DNA from: an uncultured Eubacteriales bacterium
Lineage (GTDB): Bacteria > Bacillota > Clostridia > Oscillospirales > Oscillospiraceae
Direction of reading: 5' to 3'
DNA length: 64,000 nucleotides
Assembly (NCBI GenBank): GCA_900544405.1
Contig: UQVA01000007.1
Coordinates: 18,749 to 82,748, forward strand
In this document: positions 42,296-50,629 of the stretch, in pieces
Layout: each line of letters starts with the position of its first letter
Position numbering within the stretch: the stretch's first letter is position 1
Made by a program: the position numbers and the translations under genes
Notes under the pieces: model-generated
The model's database searches: none
Told to the model about the DNA's origin: nothing
What the model saw: the letters and a program-made list of their open reading frames with translations, nothing else

Positions 42296-43006
42296 ATGCT
42301 GTCCATTGAACATTTCACGAAAACCTACGGCGAGAAAAAGGCCGTCAGCGACCTGACCCTGCACATCGCCCCCGGCGAAATTTGCGGCTTCATCGGCCAC
42401 AACGGTGCCGGAAAGACCACCACATTGAAAGCCTGCTGCGGTATTCTGCCCTTTGACGAGGGGGAGATCACCGTCTGCGGCCACTCCATCCGAAAGGACC
42501 CCATTGCCTGCAAGCAGGCCCTTTCCTATGTGCCGGATAACCCGGACCTGTACGAATTCCTCACGGGCTTCCAGTATCTGAACTTTGCAGCGGATATTTA
42601 TGGGGTCAGCAAGGTCGACCGGACCGCCCGCATTCAGGAATTCGGGGAAAAGCTGGGCATGACCGACGATCTGGCCCTGCCCATTTCCGACTGTTCCCAC
42701 GGTATGAAACAGAAAATTGCCCTGATGGCGGCCCTCATCCATCAGCCCCGGCTTATTTTGCTGGATGAACCCTTTGTGGGTCTGGACCCCCTGGCTACCC
42801 ATCAGCTGAAAACCCTCATGCACGAGCATTGCCGGCGGGGCGGGGCCATTTTCTTCTCCACCCATGTGTTGGAGGTGGCCCAGAATCTCTGTGACAAAGT
42901 CGCCATCATCAAAAACGGCGCTCTGGTGGCCAGCGGCACCATGGAGGAGGTCCGGGGCAGTCAATCTCTGGAGCAGGTCTTTCTGGAACTGGAGGGGCAG
43001 GCATGA
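42296..43006 (+). CDS. ABC transporter ATP-binding protein
   Basis: 236 residues. Walker A GHNGAGKTTT, signature SHGMKQK (an LSGGQ variant), Walker B LILLDEPF and H-loop FFSTHVLEV. Exporter subfamily of CcmA/YxlF/drug type. GGAGG before ATG 42296; frame to 42260 lacks a site. Coupled to the permease by ATGA at 43003. Confidence 0.9.
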   Translation: MLSIEHFTKTYGEKKAVSDLTLHIAPGEICGFIGHNGAGKTTTLKACCGILPFDEGEITVCGHSIRKDPIACKQALSYVPDNPDLYEFLTGFQYLNFAADIYGVSKVDRTARIQEFGEKLGMTDDLALPISDCSHGMKQKIALMAALIHQPRLILLDEPFVGLDPLATHQLKTLMHEHCRRGGAIFFSTHVLEVAQNLCDKVAIIKNGALVASGTMEEVRGSQSLEQVFLELEGQA

Positions 43007-44589
43007 TCGGCGCATTGATCCGTGTCCGCTTCCGGGCCCTGTTCGCAGGTCTGACCCGTCAGAGCCGGACCGGGAAAAAGAAAACCTCCCCGGTGCTGTT
43101 CATCGTGCTTTACGGCTATATTGCCCTGATGATGGTGTTTCTGTTTGCTTCTACCTTCTCCGAATTGGCGGGACCTTATCATCAGGCGGGGCTGGACTGG
43201 CTTTATTTTGCCATGGCGGGACTGATCGGGCTGGCCATGTCGGTGCTGGGCAGCGTCTTTTCCACCCAGAGCCAGCTTTATGAAGCCAAGGACAACGGTC
43301 TTCTGCTGTCCATGCCCATTCCGGCCAGGCTGATTTTACTGAGCCGGATGGTCCCCCTGCTGGCGTTGAATCTGGTATTTTCGGCGCTGGTCATGGTCCC
43401 GGCCTTCGTGGTCTATGCAAATCTGGTCGAATTCAACCTTTTGGGCTTCTGCTTCCAGCTTCTGAGCCTTCTGGGGGTGGTGCTGCTGTCCCAGGCCATC
43501 GCCTGTCTGCTGGGCTGGCTGCTGCATTTGCTTCTGAGCAAGATGAATAAGTCCGTTGCCTCCATGCTGTACATGATCGTCTTTCTGGGGGTCTACTTCG
43601 CCATTTATTCTCAGGCTCAGCAAATCCTCGCCGCCATGGCCTCCGGCGGCACGGCCATCGCCGCCGCACTGCAAAGCTGGGTATGGCCTTTGTATGCCAT
43701 GGGCCGGGGCAGCCTGGGGGCCTTCGGGTACTGCCTGGGCTTTCTGGCCGTCTGCGCCGCCGCCTTCGCCCTGGTTTACTGGGTCCTGAGCCGGACCTTC
43801 CTGGCCACAGCCACCATGGGCCGCACCGTCCGCCGGGCCAAAAAGCTGGATTGGTCCCGGACCGACCGCCGCCGTCCCATTCAGGCCATCACCGGCAAGG
43901 AATGGAAAAAGTTCCTGGGAACGCCGGTGTACCTGACCAACATGGGTCTGGGCCTTATTTTCACGCCCCTGCTGCCCATTCTGGGCCTGGTGTTCCGGTC
44001 CAAGCTGATGCTCCTGGTGCATCTTTTCGGCCTGTCCGGGGGCGTTCTGACGGCCATTCTCTGCGCCGGGCTTTGCTATGTGGGTTCCATGTCCCTGATC
44101 TCCACCCCCTCCGTGTCCCTGGAAGGGAAGAATTTCTGGATCCTTCGGTCCATGCCCGTCAGCAGCAAAACCATCCTGCTGGGCAAGCTGCGGCTGCACC
44201 TGCTCTGCTGTGTGCCGCTGAATGCGCTTTCCGGTCTGGTGCTGGCGTTGACCTATGGCTGCGGGCCCATCAACGCCCTGCTGGCTTCGCTCATCCCCGG
44301 TCTGTTCGGGGTCCTGAACGGCGTGCTGGGACTGGTGTTCGGCCTCCAGTGGGCAAGATTCGACTACATCAGCGAAGCCTACCCCTGCAAGCAGTCCGGT
44401 TCCGTGGCTGCCGCCATGTTCTCCCTGTGGGGGCTGGTACTGGTCCTGGGCGGCGGGTACTTCCTGCTTTCCCCGCTGCTCTCCCCTACCGGGTATCTGG
44501 CCCTCTGCGCCGGAATTCTGGCTCTCCTCTCCTTTGCCCTCTACCGGCTGCTCCTTGGCTGGGGCGTCCGGAAGTGGGAGTCCCTGTAA
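43003..44589 (+). CDS. Large ABC-2 type permease
   Basis: 528 residues with about ten to twelve hydrophobic spans in two halves, thus double the size of usual ABC-2 permeases. It starts with ALIRVRFRALFAGL, and the halves are joined by a basic loop (RRAKKLDWSRTDRRRP, about 280-300). Likely exports a peptide or lipid with the ATPase upstream. Substrate unknown. Confidence 0.8.
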   Translation: MIGALIRVRFRALFAGLTRQSRTGKKKTSPVLFIVLYGYIALMMVFLFASTFSELAGPYHQAGLDWLYFAMAGLIGLAMSVLGSVFSTQSQLYEAKDNGLLLSMPIPARLILLSRMVPLLALNLVFSALVMVPAFVVYANLVEFNLLGFCFQLLSLLGVVLLSQAIACLLGWLLHLLLSKMNKSVASMLYMIVFLGVYFAIYSQAQQILAAMASGGTAIAAALQSWVWPLYAMGRGSLGAFGYCLGFLAVCAAAFALVYWVLSRTFLATATMGRTVRRAKKLDWSRTDRRRPIQAITGKEWKKFLGTPVYLTNMGLGLIFTPLLPILGLVFRSKLMLLVHLFGLSGGVLTAILCAGLCYVGSMSLISTPSVSLEGKNFWILRSMPVSSKTILLGKLRLHLLCCVPLNALSGLVLALTYGCGPINALLASLIPGLFGVLNGVLGLVFGLQWARFDYISEAYPCKQSGSVAAAMFSLWGLVLVLGGGYFLLSPLLSPTGYLALCAGILALLSFALYRLLLGWGVRKWESL

Positions 44590-44594
44590 AAAGC

Positions 44595-44632
44595 CAAGCC
44601 CTCCGGTAAACGCCGGGGGGCTTGTTCTATTT
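44595..44632 (+). terminator. Terminator after the ABC exporter
   Basis: CAAGCCCTCCGG against CCGGGGGGCTTG (one or two mismatched pairs), then TTCTATTTT. Confidence 0.7.
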
Positions 44633-44705
44633 TCTCCTGGCGGCACATACCATGAAGCAAACCACGGCAGGAGCGTGCCCTCCTGCGCCAACAAGGAGGA
44701 TGGCT

Positions 44706-46169
44706 ATGGAAAACATCTATGCCGACATTGCCCGGCGCACCGGGGGCAATATCTATGTGGGGGTCGTCGGCCCCGTGCGTACCGGCAAATCCACGCTCAT
44801 CAAGCGCATCATGGAGGTGCTGGTGATCCCGGAAATTCAGGACCCCTACCGGAAGGAACGGGCCAGGGATGAGCTTCCCCAAAGCGGCTCCGGCCGGACC
44901 ATTATGACCTCCGAGCCGAAATTCGTGCCGGAGGAAGCCGCTGAGATCACCCCCGACGGCACGGCGACCTTGCGGGTCCGGCTCATCGACTCCGTTGGGT
45001 ACATGGTGGACGGAGCCGTGGGGGCCACCGAGGACGGCGTTCCCCGGATGGTCACGACCCCCTGGTTCGATGAGGAAATCCCCATGACCCAGGCGGCAGA
45101 ATTGGGGACGAAAAAAGTCATGGAGGACCACTGCTCCGTGGGGCTGGTGGTCACGACGGACGGTTCCATTACGGATATTCCGAGAGCCGACTATGAAATG
45201 GCCGAAGGCCGGGCCATTGCCGACATGAAGGCCACCGGCAAGCCCTTCCGGGTGATTCTGAACACCCGTGACCCCGGTTCCGCCCAAGCAGAAGCTGTGC
45301 GGAAGCAGATTCAGGACCGCTACGGCGTGGAGCCGCTGGTGACCGACTGCCAGACCATGGACCTGGACGGCATCAACGACCTGCTGAAGGGCCTGCTCTA
45401 CGCCTTCCCCATGGGGGAACTGCGGGTGTACCTGCCCCGGTGGATGGACGCTCTGGAACCCACACACCCTGTGAAAGCCGCCCTTTACGAGGCTCTTTTG
45501 CAGCGGGCGGAAGCCATTTCCGACCTGGCCTCTGCCGGGGAGAGCCTGGCCCATCTGAAGGAACTGGAGCAGGTGTTGGACTTCTCCATCCGCAGTATCG
45601 ACTTGGGCACCGGCACCGTGGCCGTGGCCCTAACCTTCCCGGAATCCCTGTTCTATGAAATTCTCTCCGCACGGGCGGGGATGCCCATTGAAAATCAGGC
45701 CCAGCTGCTGGAACTGCTCACGACCCTTTCCCAGGCCAAGGCGGAATATGACAAAATTTCCGACGCACTGGCTTCCGTCCGGGCCACAGGCTACGGCATC
45801 GTTATGCCCACCTCCGAAGAAATGACCCTGGAGACCCCGGAAATTCTGAAAAAAGGAAATTCCTACGGGGTGAAGCTGAAGGCCGGGGCACCGTCCATCC
45901 ACATGATCCGGGTGGACATCGACACGGAGATCAGCCCCATGGTGGGCGACGAGAAGCAGTCCCGTGACCTGATCTCCTATCTTTCCGGGGAGGAACCGGA
46001 GAAGCTGTGGCAGAGCAATATTTTTGGCAAATCCGTTTACGAACTCATCCAGGAGGGCCTGACCTCCAAGCTGGTCCAGACCCCGGAGGACGTCCGGGAG
46101 AAATTCCGGGGCAGCCTGAGCCGCATCGTCAACGAAGGGGCTCAAGGGCTGATCTGCCTGATTCTGTAA
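44706..46169 (+). CDS. spoIVA: Stage IV sporulation protein A
   Basis: 487 residues (B. subtilis SpoIVA 492). Walker A-like GPVRTGKSTLIKR and STDGSITDI-type G motifs. It is an ATPase that polymerises on the forespore to make the coat basement layer. AAGGAGG at 44693-44699, ATG at 44706 (an ATG at 44700 overlaps the site). Own unit after the ABC terminator; typical of SigE regulation. Confidence 0.95.
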   Translation: MENIYADIARRTGGNIYVGVVGPVRTGKSTLIKRIMEVLVIPEIQDPYRKERARDELPQSGSGRTIMTSEPKFVPEEAAEITPDGTATLRVRLIDSVGYMVDGAVGATEDGVPRMVTTPWFDEEIPMTQAAELGTKKVMEDHCSVGLVVTTDGSITDIPRADYEMAEGRAIADMKATGKPFRVILNTRDPGSAQAEAVRKQIQDRYGVEPLVTDCQTMDLDGINDLLKGLLYAFPMGELRVYLPRWMDALEPTHPVKAALYEALLQRAEAISDLASAGESLAHLKELEQVLDFSIRSIDLGTGTVAVALTFPESLFYEILSARAGMPIENQAQLLELLTTLSQAKAEYDKISDALASVRATGYGIVMPTSEEMTLETPEILKKGNSYGVKLKAGAPSIHMIRVDIDTEISPMVGDEKQSRDLISYLSGEEPEKLWQSNIFGKSVYELIQEGLTSKLVQTPEDVREKFRGSLSRIVNEGAQGLICLIL

Positions 46170-46189
46170 GGGCTTCAAATTATTACAGA

Positions 46190-46218
46190 TTGTAATTTTC
46201 TCATAAATATGCTATCAT
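46190..46218 (+). promoter_or_regulatory. SigA-type promoter of the 23-aa peptide gene
   Basis: TTGTAA (46190-46195), 17-base spacer, TATCAT (46213-46218). Confidence 0.65.
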
Positions 46219-46260
46219 ACTTCCGTCCTCGAGAGACAAATCCACAAGGAGGTATGACCG

Positions 46261-46332
46261 ATGTTCTGCTTTGATTTCGATTGCGGCTCCATCTGGGAGA
46301 CCCTTTGCCGCATTTTCGGCCTTGGCTGCTGA
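46261..46332 (+). CDS. Cysteine-rich 23-aa peptide
   Basis: 23 codons reading MFCFDFDCGSIWETLCRIF and GLGC, with Cys at 3, 8, 16 and 23 and a TGA stop. CAAGGAGG ends eight bases before ATG, a strong site. A promoter (46190-46218) and a terminator (46359-46388) frame it, so the transcript is about 160 bases. An overlapping ATG at 46255 in another frame gives a 7-codon frame only. Aromatic residues and acidic Asp suggest a metal- or disulfide-bound peptide. Function unknown. Confidence 0.6.
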   Translation: MFCFDFDCGSIWETLCRIFGLGC

Positions 46333-46358
46333 GTTTTAAGAGCCTGAAAGAATAATTT

Positions 46359-46388
46359 CTGCCCGCCGGATAACGGCGGGCAGTCTTT
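46359..46388 (+). terminator. Terminator after the 23-aa peptide gene
   Basis: CTGCCCGCC/GGCGGGCAG with a seven-base loop, then TCTTTCT. Confidence 0.75.
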
Positions 46389-46447
46389 CTGGAATATAAG
46401 AAAAATCTCAGGCACCCCCTGTTCAAGCCTGAAATATCAAATCCAAC

Positions 46448-46588
46448 TTTGCGGAGCAAAACCGCCATTCTTTTCTCTCTAATCCCTTCTCTGGAAATTT
46501 CAATTCTGAAAAAAGAGAAGAACAGAGGGAGGAAAGTGAAAAGAACAAAAGAAGCGGCAATTTTCTGTCGAAAATTGCCGCTTCTTTT
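46448..46588. repeat. Dispersed palindromic repeat, copy 2
   Basis: Same plan as 6133-6281: GCGGAGCAAA, CT-rich arm (TTCTTTTCTCTCT), GA-rich arm (AAAAAAGAGAAGAACAGA), then a perfect 18-bp stem AAAAGAAGCGGCAATTTT with a six-base loop (46547-46588) whose base is T-rich, a strong terminator in either direction. 46389-46447 and 46589-46707 show no gene. Confidence 0.6.
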
Positions 46589-46707
46589 GAAGATAGTGAC
46601 CAACTCAGTTACCAAACGCACACGCTGATGACCTTTTGTTGAAAGGTTCAGGAAACCGTTAAAATGTGCAATACCGGCAGGGTTTAGTATGCTTTTAGAA
46701 GGGAAAA

Positions 46708-47202
46708 TTATAGTCCAAATACAATATCATCACCATCCATCTCGGACAATTTTTCAAAGCCTAGAGATGTGTATAACCGTTGTGCATTTACATTACTTGA
46801 CTCTGTTGCCAGCTTAATACATTTATTGGAGTTGGCCGCCCTCAAGATATCGACCGCCAACCGTGCAGCCTGTTTACCATATCCCTTACCTTGGTGTTCT
46901 TTATCAATAAAATAACTCCAGGAATATGCGTCTCCACTTCCTAACCATTTATTCAAATTGATAAAGCCAATTGCTTCATCCTCTTTGTTGTGAATTATGC
47001 ACGGATAATTATCTTCTTTGAACAGGTATGCTCTGCCTATGGAGAATCCTGCCGGATTGACCAATTCTTTTTGCTCGTCTGTTAGTTGGCAATCAAATAT
47101 AGCATATATCAAGTCCGTCTCTGTCTTGAGTGGACAGATTTTTACATATTCATTTTGCCAGCGCCGCTCCGGTAACTTTTCTAAATCTTCTCGTACTGAC
47201 AT
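46708..47202 (-). CDS. GNAT-family N-acetyltransferase, AT-rich
   Basis: 164 residues, GNAT fold of RimL/phosphinothricin type: HQGKGYGKQAARLAVDILR and NVNAQRLYTSLGFEKL. GGAGGTAAAG before ATG 47202. The whole 600-base patch, gene and flanks, is AT-rich next to GC-rich neighbours, suggesting transfer. Substrate unknown. Confidence 0.8.
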   Translation of the reverse strand: MSVREDLEKLPERRWQNEYVKICPLKTETDLIYAIFDCQLTDEQKELVNPAGFSIGRAYLFKEDNYPCIIHNKEDEAIGFINLNKWLGSGDAYSWSYFIDKEHQGKGYGKQAARLAVDILRAANSNKCIKLATESSNVNAQRLYTSLGFEKLSEMDGDDIVFGL

Positions 47203-47315
47203 CTTTACCTCCACAAGGTTTGCACTTACCGAAAATAGCCGTTCGTCATTCTGAAGCGAATAAAAAACTGGACACCGATCAAGGTACGCTTTGTACTAAA
47301 ATCGGTATCCGGTTT

Positions 47316-47407
47316 TGGCGGAGTGAGAGGGATTTGAACCCTCGCGCGCTTTTTGGACGCCTACTCCCTTAGCAGGGGAGCCCCTTCGGCCTCTTGGGTA
47401 TCACTCC
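47316..47407 (-). tRNA. tRNA-Ser (anticodon GCT)
   Basis: On the minus strand GGAGTGA pairs with TCACTCC; anticodon stem CTCCC/GGGAG closes loop CTGCTAA, anticodon GCT; long variable arm; T arm GAGGG/CCCTC; CCA encoded. 92 bases, class II. Confidence 0.93.
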
Positions 47408-47474
47408 GAATGAAAGATATTCTCTTTACGCCAGAGTATTCTAGCACAGCTTTGCCCCTTTGTCAAGCAGGAAT

Positions 47475-47504
47475 TTCTCCCGTGGCCGCAAAGCCACGGG
47501 AGAA
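47475..47504 (-). terminator. Hairpin after the M3 peptidase
   Basis: TTCTCCCGTGGC/GCCACGGGAGAA stem with six-base loop, downstream of the peptidase stop. There is no long T-run, so termination strength is uncertain. Confidence 0.55.
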
Positions 47505-47512
47505 TCGTTGTT

Positions 47513-49282
47513 TTATGCCGCATTGTCGGTCTGGTTCAGACCTGTCATCTCCCAATTTTCCAGCGCCGCCGCTACCCGCTCCACCAGGTCCGTGGTAAAG
47601 GGGTCGCTGAGGCCCGCCTGATTCAGGGCACCCCGGTAGTCGATGTTGATGGTACAGCCGGAAATTTGTTCGTAGGTCTCCAATGCGCTTTCCCGGTCCG
47701 TCTGGGCAATTTCCCAAATTTCCAGAGCGGAAACGGCAGAAGTAGCGTAGCTGATGTAATAGAGGGGCTGCTCAAAGTGGTGATGAATGTCCACCCACTC
47801 AAAATAAGAGGGATACCCGAAATACTCCTGATAGATTTGCCCGTGAACAAGATTCATCTGGTCCAGCGTCATATCCGGATTCGCGTAGACCTTCTGCTGG
47901 AACTCGTCCTCGGCGCAGCCGGAAAGAATGGCCGAGAGAATGTTGAACATGGTGGAGAGCATCATCCCGTCCGCCTGGTCACCGTAAATCTCCGAATATC
48001 GGTCGAACATCAGCAATTCCAGACCCTGAGAATGGATTTCCGCAATGTCCAGGCTCTGGTCGTCGTTCCAGCCCACATCTCCCATGCGGTAGAAATTATA
48101 ATAATGGCCGAATTCATGGAATAGCGTAGAAGCATCCGTATAGGCGCCGGTGTTGATGAACAGATAGGGCGCATGGAAACCCTCCATGTAGGTGGTGAAG
48201 CCTGCCTGCATCATGTTTTCCCCATCATCGAAGCAGTAAAGTCCGCTGTCCAGCATATAACTAAGGGCTTCCTCCATTTCCGCCGGGAATTCCGCCTGCA
48301 ATGCCTCCCGCAGGTAAGGCACGCCGTCGGCAACGGACACGTCCGTCTCCCCGGAGGCCGCCTGAATGTCCTCACGATACGTTTCCAGCCACCGGGAGAA
48401 CAGAGGGACCAGAGTCTCCTTCACCTGCTTGGAGAAATTCTTGGCATCTTCTTTTGTGAAATCCCGGCCCAGGTTGTCGTAGGCGTAGTCGGTGTAATTT
48501 TTATAGCCCAAAGTCGTGGCGATTTTCGCCCGGATCTGGACCAGCTTGCAGTAAATGCGGCCCAGTTCGGAATTTTTCCGTTCCAGAATGTCGTAATAGG
48601 CCAGCGCACCTTCTTCAGTGGTCAGGTCCAGATCGTCGATGGTCACTTCTTCCCCGTCCAGGGTGGTGGTGTACTCCTGAGCAAGCAGCTTGTTATACTC
48701 CGTCACCAGCGCCTGCTCCCGCTCGGACAGGGTCTCGATGAACTTGGAATTCAGCTTGCTGTGGAACTCGTACCGCTCCACATAGTCCTCTCCCCAGGCG
48801 CTCCGGGCAGCGTCGGCGTACTCGGAATCCAGAATCGCTCCGGTCAGGTCGTTGAGCCGGTTGTCCAGCTTGGTCCCCGCCGCATCCAGGTCCAGATATT
48901 CCTGTTCGTAATACTCGTCCTGCAGGTCCAGATAGTTATGGATGCTGGCCAGCGTCGCCATGGTGGAATAGTTCACATAGTCGTCCTGAATCTCCTGATA
49001 AAGATTCAGAAGCTCCGCTTCCTTGCCGCTCTCCGAAGCCATGGCGATGGCCTCGTCGATTTTGGCGTTCAGGGCGTCCAGGTCCGGATGGACGTACTCC
49101 AATTCGTCAAATTTCAGCGCCGGGTGGGTGATTTCCGGCTCCGTGGGAGCCGTGGGCTGGGTGGCCTCCGTAGTGGCCCGGGTAGTCTCCGTGGGGACCG
49201 TGGTGGGCGCAGGCCCGGCCACGGTGCAGCCGGAAAGCAGGATGCCCAGTGCCAGGAAAAACGCAAGCAGTCTCTTTTTCAT
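47513..49282 (-). CDS. M3-family oligoendopeptidase lipoprotein
   Basis: 589 residues. Signal peptide with lipobox LLSGC (Cys19), Thr/Pro linker (20-50), then a long helical M3 fold with zinc motif HEFGH at 389-393 and the third ligand Glu in DIAEIHSQGLE. Normally PepF-type enzymes are cytoplasmic; an exported, lipid-anchored one implies cleavage of peptides outside the membrane. ATG at 49282 shares ATGA with the upstream gene's stop. Confidence 0.85.
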   Translation of the reverse strand: MKKRLLAFFLALGILLSGCTVAGPAPTTVPTETTRATTEATQPTAPTEPEITHPALKFDELEYVHPDLDALNAKIDEAIAMASESGKEAELLNLYQEIQDDYVNYSTMATLASIHNYLDLQDEYYEQEYLDLDAAGTKLDNRLNDLTGAILDSEYADAARSAWGEDYVERYEFHSKLNSKFIETLSEREQALVTEYNKLLAQEYTTTLDGEEVTIDDLDLTTEEGALAYYDILERKNSELGRIYCKLVQIRAKIATTLGYKNYTDYAYDNLGRDFTKEDAKNFSKQVKETLVPLFSRWLETYREDIQAASGETDVSVADGVPYLREALQAEFPAEMEEALSYMLDSGLYCFDDGENMMQAGFTTYMEGFHAPYLFINTGAYTDASTLFHEFGHYYNFYRMGDVGWNDDQSLDIAEIHSQGLELLMFDRYSEIYGDQADGMMLSTMFNILSAILSGCAEDEFQQKVYANPDMTLDQMNLVHGQIYQEYFGYPSYFEWVDIHHHFEQPLYYISYATSAVSALEIWEIAQTDRESALETYEQISGCTINIDYRGALNQAGLSDPFTTDLVERVAAALENWEMTGLNQTDNAA

Positions 49283-49551
49283 TTTCCGTCCTCCTCTTTT
49301 CGTCTCGCCAGTTCCAGTACCGCCCCCATGGCCTTCATGATGCCGCCGTAATTCTCCCGGCAGTGAGGCCGGAGGCAATAGGTGCAGTCCTTGATGCCGT
49401 TTTCCGTGTAGGTGAAATGCCCGCCGCACTTGTCCCCCAGGGCGTACAGGGGGCAATAGCAGAACAGGCAGCTGAACGTTTCCGGGTCCGCACCCGGATG
49501 ACAGGGGAAATACTCACATTCCCGGTTCTGGAAAAAATCATAGTGGGACAT
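49279..49551 (-). CDS. Cysteine-rich small domain protein
   Basis: 90 residues with nine cysteines and two histidines in CHPGADPETFSCLFCYCPLY, DKCGG and KDCTYCLRPHC. Family of small Cys-rich metal-binding proteins near cobalamin or metalloenzyme genes. ATG at 49551 ; the frame to 49623 lacks a ribosome-binding site. Coupled to the M3 peptidase gene by ATGA. Confidence 0.72.
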   Translation of the reverse strand: MSHYDFFQNRECEYFPCHPGADPETFSCLFCYCPLYALGDKCGGHFTYTENGIKDCTYCLRPHCRENYGGIMKAMGAVLELARRKEEDGK

Positions 49552-49634
49552 TCGGTCACTTCCTCTTGCTTTTTGCAGTATAATTGCATATAATATCATA
49601 CCAGAAGCCTTTTGAAAAAGCAAGGAGGAACCCC

Positions 49635-50588
49635 ATGAAAATCGTGGTTTTGGATGAAAGCGTTACCGTCAAGGACGGACTGAATTTTGACGGACTCCGA
49701 AAGTTCGGCGATCTGACCGTTTATGCCCACACCAGGCCGGAGGAAGTCCGTTCCCGCATCGGCGATGCGGCAGTTGTCCTTATCAACAAAGCACCCATTA
49801 CCCGGGAGATCATGACGGACTGCCCCAGCCTGAAGCTCATCTGCGTGCTGGCCACTGGCTACAATGTTGTAGACTGCGCCGCCGCACGGGAATACGGCAT
49901 TTCCGTGTGCAACGTCCCCGGTTACAGCACCTACGCCGTGTCTCAGTTCACCATTGCCCTGCTTTTGGAACTATGCCATAAAATCGGCCACCACGACGAA
50001 GCCGTCCGGGCAGGCCGCTGGCAGACCTGCGGCAGCTTCTGCTTCTGGGACACGCCCCAGGTGTGCCTGGAAGGGAAAACCATGGGCATTTATGGCTTCG
50101 GCCACATCGGGCGGGCCGTGGGGCGCATTGCCAAGGCGCTGGGCATGAACGTTCTGGCCTGCAACCGCTCCCACTGCCCGGAGGGAGAGGAAATTGCGGA
50201 ATATGTATCCTTTGACGAGCTGCTCCGCCGCAGCGATGTTCTTTCCCTCCACTGCCCCCTGACGGAGGAGACCCAAGGGCTTATCAATGCGGAAGCGATT
50301 TCCAGAATGAAAGACGGGGCCATGCTGCTGAACACCGCACGGGGTCCGCTGGTGGAGGAAAATGCGCTGGCAGAGGCCCTGAAATCCGGAAAACTCCGGG
50401 GTGCCGCCATGGATGTGGCCAATGTGGAGCCGATTCCCATGGACTCTCCCCTGCTCTCCGCCCCCAACTGCGTCCTCACGCCCCACATGGCCTGGGCCCC
50501 GGTGGAAGCACGGGCAAAAATCGTCCGCATTACGGAAGAAAACATCCGCTGCTTCCTGGCAGGAACCCCTCAGAACGTAGTCAACTGA
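49635..50588 (+). CDS. D-isomer-specific 2-hydroxyacid dehydrogenase
   Basis: 317 residues. NAD-binding GIYGFGHIGRAVGRIA; catalytic Arg in NTARGPLVEENAL, Glu nearby and His in LTPHMAWAP. Similar in layout to glycerate dehydrogenase HprA. AAGGAGG before ATG 49635. Reduces a 2-oxoacid such as hydroxypyruvate; substrate not fixed. Confidence 0.85.
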   Translation: MKIVVLDESVTVKDGLNFDGLRKFGDLTVYAHTRPEEVRSRIGDAAVVLINKAPITREIMTDCPSLKLICVLATGYNVVDCAAAREYGISVCNVPGYSTYAVSQFTIALLLELCHKIGHHDEAVRAGRWQTCGSFCFWDTPQVCLEGKTMGIYGFGHIGRAVGRIAKALGMNVLACNRSHCPEGEEIAEYVSFDELLRRSDVLSLHCPLTEETQGLINAEAISRMKDGAMLLNTARGPLVEENALAEALKSGKLRGAAMDVANVEPIPMDSPLLSAPNCVLTPHMAWAPVEARAKIVRITEENIRCFLAGTPQNVVN

Positions 50589-50590
50589 AA

Positions 50591-50629
50591 AATCAGGCTG
50601 CCTCAAAGCATGAGGCAGCCTTTCTTTAT
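50591..50629. terminator. Bidirectional terminator
   Basis: AGGCTGCCTCA/TGAGGCAGCCT with a five-base loop, then TTCTTTATT; between converging genes. Confidence 0.85.
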
